DNA of 7,831 nucleotides from an uncultured Porphyromonas sp. (lineage in GTDB: Bacteria > Bacteroidota > Bacteroidia > Bacteroidales > Porphyromonadaceae): assembly GCA_900539765.1 (NCBI GenBank), contig UQDF01000076.1, forward strand, positions 1 through 7,831. Reading direction: 5' to 3'. The position numbers and the translations under genes are program-made. Below the pieces are notes generated by a model. It ran no database searches, had not been told where the DNA came from, and worked only from the letters and a program-made list of their open reading frames with translations. Of this stretch, positions 4,746 to 7,831 are shown in pieces (within the stretch, counting starts at the first letter, position 1; each line of letters begins with the position of its first letter).

Positions 4746-7616
4746 TTAGTCTTGAGTCGTCAAGATCTTTTTCTGATCTCTATACTTAGAGGGCGATACC
4801 TCGCAGATATTCTTGAATGAGCGAGAGAAGTTGGAGTAAGTATCGAAGCCACTCTGGTAGGCAACATCTGTGAGGCTCATCTCCGCGTCTGCATCCATCA
4901 GCTCACACGCCTTACGTATCTTGAGCCGTAGTATATAAGCCGAGGGAGCGTAGCCGGTGAGAGCCTTCAGCTTGCGGTATAGCTGGCGACTACTCATGTA
5001 GAGACTGCTGGCGATCTCCTCGACGTTGGTATTCTTATTTTGGCTGATCTGCTGATCCACTAGCGCAGCCACCTTGGTCAGGAAGGTGATATCGGCCTCC
5101 TCTAGTTTATTTGTCTCGGACTCATCCGGTTCTTGCCCCTTGATGACTATCTGAGCAAACTTCTGACGTAGCGTCTTGCGACTATCGAGGAGCCGCTCTA
5201 CCAGCATACGCAGCTCGGTCGTATTAAAGGGCTTGGTAAGATAAGCGTCCGCTCCTGCCTCTATACCCCTGATGCGCTCCTCCTCAGAGACTTTTGCCGT
5301 GACGACGATGATCGGTATGTGATTGACGATCTCATTACTACGTATCTGTCGGCATAGCTCTAGCCCATTGACGCCAGGCATCATCAGATCAGTGATGATG
5401 AGGTCAGGCACGAGCTCCACGGCTTTTCTAAAGCCTTCCTCGCCATCGGTCGCATAGGAGACACTATAGTGATCCTCAAACTGTGACCCGATGTAATGAG
5501 CTATGTCGTGATTGTCCTCTATGACGAGCAGGCGACACGACTCGTCCTGCTCACACTCACTATCCTGTAGATCGGTCTCTTGATGTGGTAGCAGAGGCAT
5601 ATTCGTAGCAGCCGACAGAGTCTGCTGTGGAGCAGCTTGATCATTGATGATCGGCACGATGATGTGAAAGGTGGTCCCCTCGCCCAGCTTGCTCTCGATG
5701 GAGATCTGCCCCTTAGACGCCTGGACGATCTGCTTGACCAGAGCCAGGCCTATGCCTGTGCCAATGTGCTTGGAGTCGCTCTCAGCTTGATAAAACGGGT
5801 CGAAGGCATGCTCTACCGTCTCTCGATCCATACCATGGCCCGTATCGGATAGATCGATGTATACCGAGTCGTCGGCACGCCACAGGGTGATGCTTATCTT
5901 GCCTTGAGGTGGGGTGAACTTAAAGGCGTTGGAGAGCAGGTTGTTGAAGACCTTATTGACATAATCAGGCACGAAGCTCATCTCTACCTGATCCTGAGGC
6001 TGGTAGATCAGCTCTATGTATCGACTAGAGGCATAGTCACGATAAGAGTCGACGATCATGGCAATATGGGCCGTGACATTGCCCCGACAAGTGCGCGGAT
6101 CGCCGACAGACGACTTGATCTTGGAGATGTCTAGTAGCTGATTGATGAGCGTGAGGAGTCCCTGCCCCTGCCGCTCGATGCTCTCGGCGCGCTCTCTGAT
6201 CTGCTCCGACTCCTCCTGCTGAAGCTCTTGACTCAAGCCTAGGATAAGGGTCAGAGGAGTGCGAAACTCGTGGGTGATATTGGTAAAGAAGGTCTCCCGC
6301 ATCGAGGACATCTTCTTGAGCTCCTTATGGTTGCGACGCTGTATGCGCTGAATGTAGAGAAAGAAGCTAAAGAAGCCCAGCAGGAGCAGTGCGATGACCG
6401 CAAAGGTGACGTTCTCTATACGTCGCTCTGCACGCTCATGCTCGAGCGTGATCTTCGCTTTATTCATCTTCCTGTTTTGGATGTTTCGCTCTATGGTCAG
6501 GCTCGTGTTTTGCATCCTATTGAACTTGTCCATATCTAGAGAGCTCTGCTTCATCTCCGTAGCCTGCTCATAGTACGTCAGTGCTGCTTGCCAGTCACCG
6601 TGACGCTTATAGTACTTGTAGTACAGGGTGTAGATATCAGCCAGGTGCTCCTTGTCCTGGATCTGCTCTGCTTTGCTCCGTGCCAGACTGAGGTATTGCA
6701 ACATCTGCGCATCGTCTCGCATAGCACTGTGCACGCTAGCTAGTGCTACGAGCAGGTTCAGCTTGTGCCACTCATCTTTAGAGTCCTGCATCAATTGGTA
6801 ACCAGCCTCATACTCCTTAATGGCCTCGTCATACTGCTGCGCCTGCTCATAGAGAGAGCCAAAGGAAGAGTGACACAGAGCGATACCTAGCGTACTCCCA
6901 GCCTTCTGATTGGCCTCCATAGAGTACCTATAGTACACCCACGCCGAGTCTACCTCACCACGATGCTCGAAGATAGAGCCCAGATTGGCATAGTTGATCG
7001 CTGCGCCCACCATACTGCCCAGCTCCTGCTCCACGACTAGAGCTTTGCGCAGAGCACTATCGGCACGCTCATAGTTGCCCAGCGTTAGGTAGATATTGCC
7101 CAGGCCATTGAGAGACTTAGCTTGATTCTTAAGTGCTACAAAAGAGGTGTCCGTAGTAACCTTGCACAGACGCCACGCCTGATAGTGATACTCCTGCGCA
7201 ATGTCGAGGATACCCATCCGCCGGTAGTCTGTACCTACATTGTTAAGCGCTCGCACCCACTCGAGCGTGTCTTGTATCGTCTCCGCCTGCTTCAGACCCT
7301 CACTATGTGTGGTCAGAGCATCGTCGAAGGCACTCTCATTGCGCTGAGCATCGCCCAAAACTCTCAGAGCGACGATGCTACCGAGCATATTCCCCTCACG
7401 CTCCAAGCGTGCCTGCAGATGGGTCAGCGAGTCGATGCCCCGAGCCGTCCGCACAAGACTATCGGCAGCCTTACGCTCAGCAGCAGTAAACGTGACAGCC
7501 TCTCTCTGCTGGCAAGATGAGGCGAGCAGACAGATAGCCACAAGGAGAGAGGACAGTACGTCCAGAGGCACTCTTCTTATCTGCATACTATGTAGGAGGG
7601 GGGCATATAGTCTCAT
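4746..7616 (-). CDS. TPR-containing hybrid two-component sensor kinase/AraC-type response regulator
   Basis: This 956-residue protein joins a whole signalling pathway in one chain. A signal sequence ends in a lipobox-like LLASSC (Cys35). About seven TPR repeats (roughly 55-375) form the presumed periplasmic sensor. A coiled-coil stretch leads to one membrane helix (about 402-422). The kinase has its phospho-accepting His449 in THEFRTP, N-box NNLLSNAFKF (Asn559/Asn563), DTGHG (591-595) and GTGIGL (619-624). The receiver (about 696-810) has Glu700/Asp701, phospho-acceptor Asp743 and Lys795. The C-terminal AraC domain (about 845-950) has two helix-turn-helix units near 865-886 and 915-935. All catalytic residues are present, so it should be active: ligand, autophosphorylation, phosphotransfer to Asp743, DNA binding. 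Such proteins in Bacteroidota commonly control nutrient or envelope genes; no target is apparent here. Translation may start at the in-frame ATG at 7586 (Met11), which gives a more typical signal peptide. Confidence 0.95.
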   Translation of the reverse strand: MRLYAPLLHSMQIRRVPLDVLSSLLVAICLLASSCQQREAVTFTAAERKAADSLVRTARGIDSLTHLQARLEREGNMLGSIVALRVLGDAQRNESAFDDALTTHSEGLKQAETIQDTLEWVRALNNVGTDYRRMGILDIAQEYHYQAWRLCKVTTDTSFVALKNQAKSLNGLGNIYLTLGNYERADSALRKALVVEQELGSMVGAAINYANLGSIFEHRGEVDSAWVYYRYSMEANQKAGSTLGIALCHSSFGSLYEQAQQYDEAIKEYEAGYQLMQDSKDEWHKLNLLVALASVHSAMRDDAQMLQYLSLARSKAEQIQDKEHLADIYTLYYKYYKRHGDWQAALTYYEQATEMKQSSLDMDKFNRMQNTSLTIERNIQNRKMNKAKITLEHERAERRIENVTFAVIALLLLGFFSFFLYIQRIQRRNHKELKKMSSMRETFFTNITHEFRTPLTLILGLSQELQQEESEQIRERAESIERQGQGLLTLINQLLDISKIKSSVGDPRTCRGNVTAHIAMIVDSYRDYASSRYIELIYQPQDQVEMSFVPDYVNKVFNNLLSNAFKFTPPQGKISITLWRADDSVYIDLSDTGHGMDRETVEHAFDPFYQAESDSKHIGTGIGLALVKQIVQASKGQISIESKLGEGTTFHIIVPIINDQAAPQQTLSAATNMPLLPHQETDLQDSECEQDESCRLLVIEDNHDIAHYIGSQFEDHYSVSYATDGEEGFRKAVELVPDLIITDLMMPGVNGLELCRQIRSNEIVNHIPIIVVTAKVSEEERIRGIEAGADAYLTKPFNTTELRMLVERLLDSRKTLRQKFAQIVIKGQEPDESETNKLEEADITFLTKVAALVDQQISQNKNTNVEEIASSLYMSSRQLYRKLKALTGYAPSAYILRLKIRKACELMDADAEMSLTDVAYQSGFDTYSNFSRSFKNICEVSPSKYRDQKKILTTQD
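4750..4772 (+). terminator. Plus-strand intrinsic terminator inside the end of the convergent gene
   Basis: TCTTGA-GTCG-TCAAGA (4750-4765) is a perfect 6-bp stem with a 4-nt loop, followed on the plus strand by TCTTTTTC. This suits termination of transcripts from the barrel-protein pair ending at 4503. It overlaps the last codons of the minus-strand regulator, whose stop is at 4746-4748. The stem is short, so efficiency may be modest. Confidence 0.5.
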
Positions 7617-7663
7617 CTTGATGACTTATAGGTTGTATGATTAGGATGAAGTCTATCCACGCG

Positions 7664-7671
7664 CAAAGATA
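7664..7671 (-). promoter_or_regulatory. Promoter -7 element of the hybrid sensor-kinase gene
   Basis: CAAAGATA on the plus strand reads TATCTTTG on the minus strand, an exact TAnnTTTG match. Transcription should start near 7657, giving a leader of about 41 nt to the ATG at 7616 or about 71 nt to the one at 7586. A run of nine A lies directly upstream (7673-7681), with AT-rich DNA beyond. No -33 TTG is visible at the normal spacing. Confidence 0.65.
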
Positions 7672-7681
7672 CAAAAAAAAA

Positions 7682-7831
7682 CACATAAAGATAAACAGTG
7701 TCACAAACGATGCTATTTGTCTTAATTCGATCAATTCTAATCTTGAAATGCTAGAAGGGGATCGCATTAACATGTAGATTGTCTTACCCTGAAAAAAGTT
7801 GACTCGTAAGAAATATAACTATGAGTACAAT
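7682..7831. other. AT-rich upstream region, no gene assigned
   Basis: This stretch is clearly richer in A and T than the coding DNA and has no TAnnTTTG element on the plus strand. An 8-bp direct repeat TTGTCTTA occurs at 7717-7724 and 7779-7786. A plus-strand ATG at 7821 starts an open frame (MST) that is cut by the window edge after 11 bases, too little to support a gene. I see no tRNA or other RNA gene. Confidence 0.4.

Noticed and set aside
7122..7520. 132-residue open frame on the plus strand
   Set aside because: It is antisense to the TPR-coding part of the sensor-kinase gene, has no promoter motif upstream and reads as low-information sequence.
7588..7773. 61-residue hydrophobic frame on the minus strand ahead of the sensor kinase
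   Set aside because: It runs through the predicted promoter at 7664-7671 and overlaps the regulator start in another frame, so it would begin before the transcription start. The hydrophobic look comes from AT-rich DNA.
7799..7819. TTGACT and TATAAC as a sigma-70-type promoter
   Set aside because: The gap is 9 bp rather than about 17, and the other promoters here follow the Bacteroidota consensus.
7821..7831. ATG at the right edge as the start of a plus-strand gene
   Set aside because: Only three codons are visible, and no TAnnTTTG promoter element was found upstream on that strand.

Overview
The window looks like chromosomal DNA of a Bacteroidota bacterium, probably order Bacteroidales and plausibly a Porphyromonas relative. 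The signs are five copies of the Bacteroidota promoter -7 motif TAnnTTTG at sensible positions, weak or absent Shine-Dalgarno sequences, a one-protein hybrid two-component regulator (sensor, kinase, receiver and AraC-type DNA-binding domain in one chain), and signal peptides whose likely cleavage leaves glutamine at +1. The genus is an inference; no rRNA or other marker gene is present.

Layout, left to right. Positions 1-183 form a divergent promoter region: one promoter points left to a gene of which only the first codons are in the window, and one points right. Positions 184-1371 encode a two-[4Fe-4S] ferredoxin/FrhB-like iron-sulfur oxidoreductase. Positions 1372-1499 are an unusually structured gap with two copies of a TCAGA-N4-TCTGA palindrome, five 7-bp repeats and a promoter. 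Positions 1500-3194 encode a SulP/SLC26 anion transporter with a STAS domain. Just after its stop, a new promoter drives a tandem pair of paralogous, signal-peptide-bearing, outer-membrane-barrel-like proteins (3229-3852 and 3883-4503). Positions 4504-4745 lie between convergent genes and contain four stem-loops. Positions 4746-7616 on the minus strand encode a 956-residue TPR hybrid sensor kinase/AraC regulator. Positions 7617-7831 hold its promoter and otherwise unassigned AT-rich DNA.

The genes do not form an evident single pathway. The first three plus-strand transcription units each have their own promoter, and the regulator is transcribed towards them from the right. Its target genes cannot be told from this window: no SusC/SusD pair, glycosidase or other polysaccharide-utilisation gene is adjacent. 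The least explained parts are the paralogous barrel pair, with near-identical framework and one very different charged loop, the operator-like palindromes and heptamer array before the transporter, and the tail-to-tail region, where the two visible terminators predict that the converging transcripts overlap by about 250 nt across the stem-loops. I found no convincing complete new defence, mobile or biosynthetic system.
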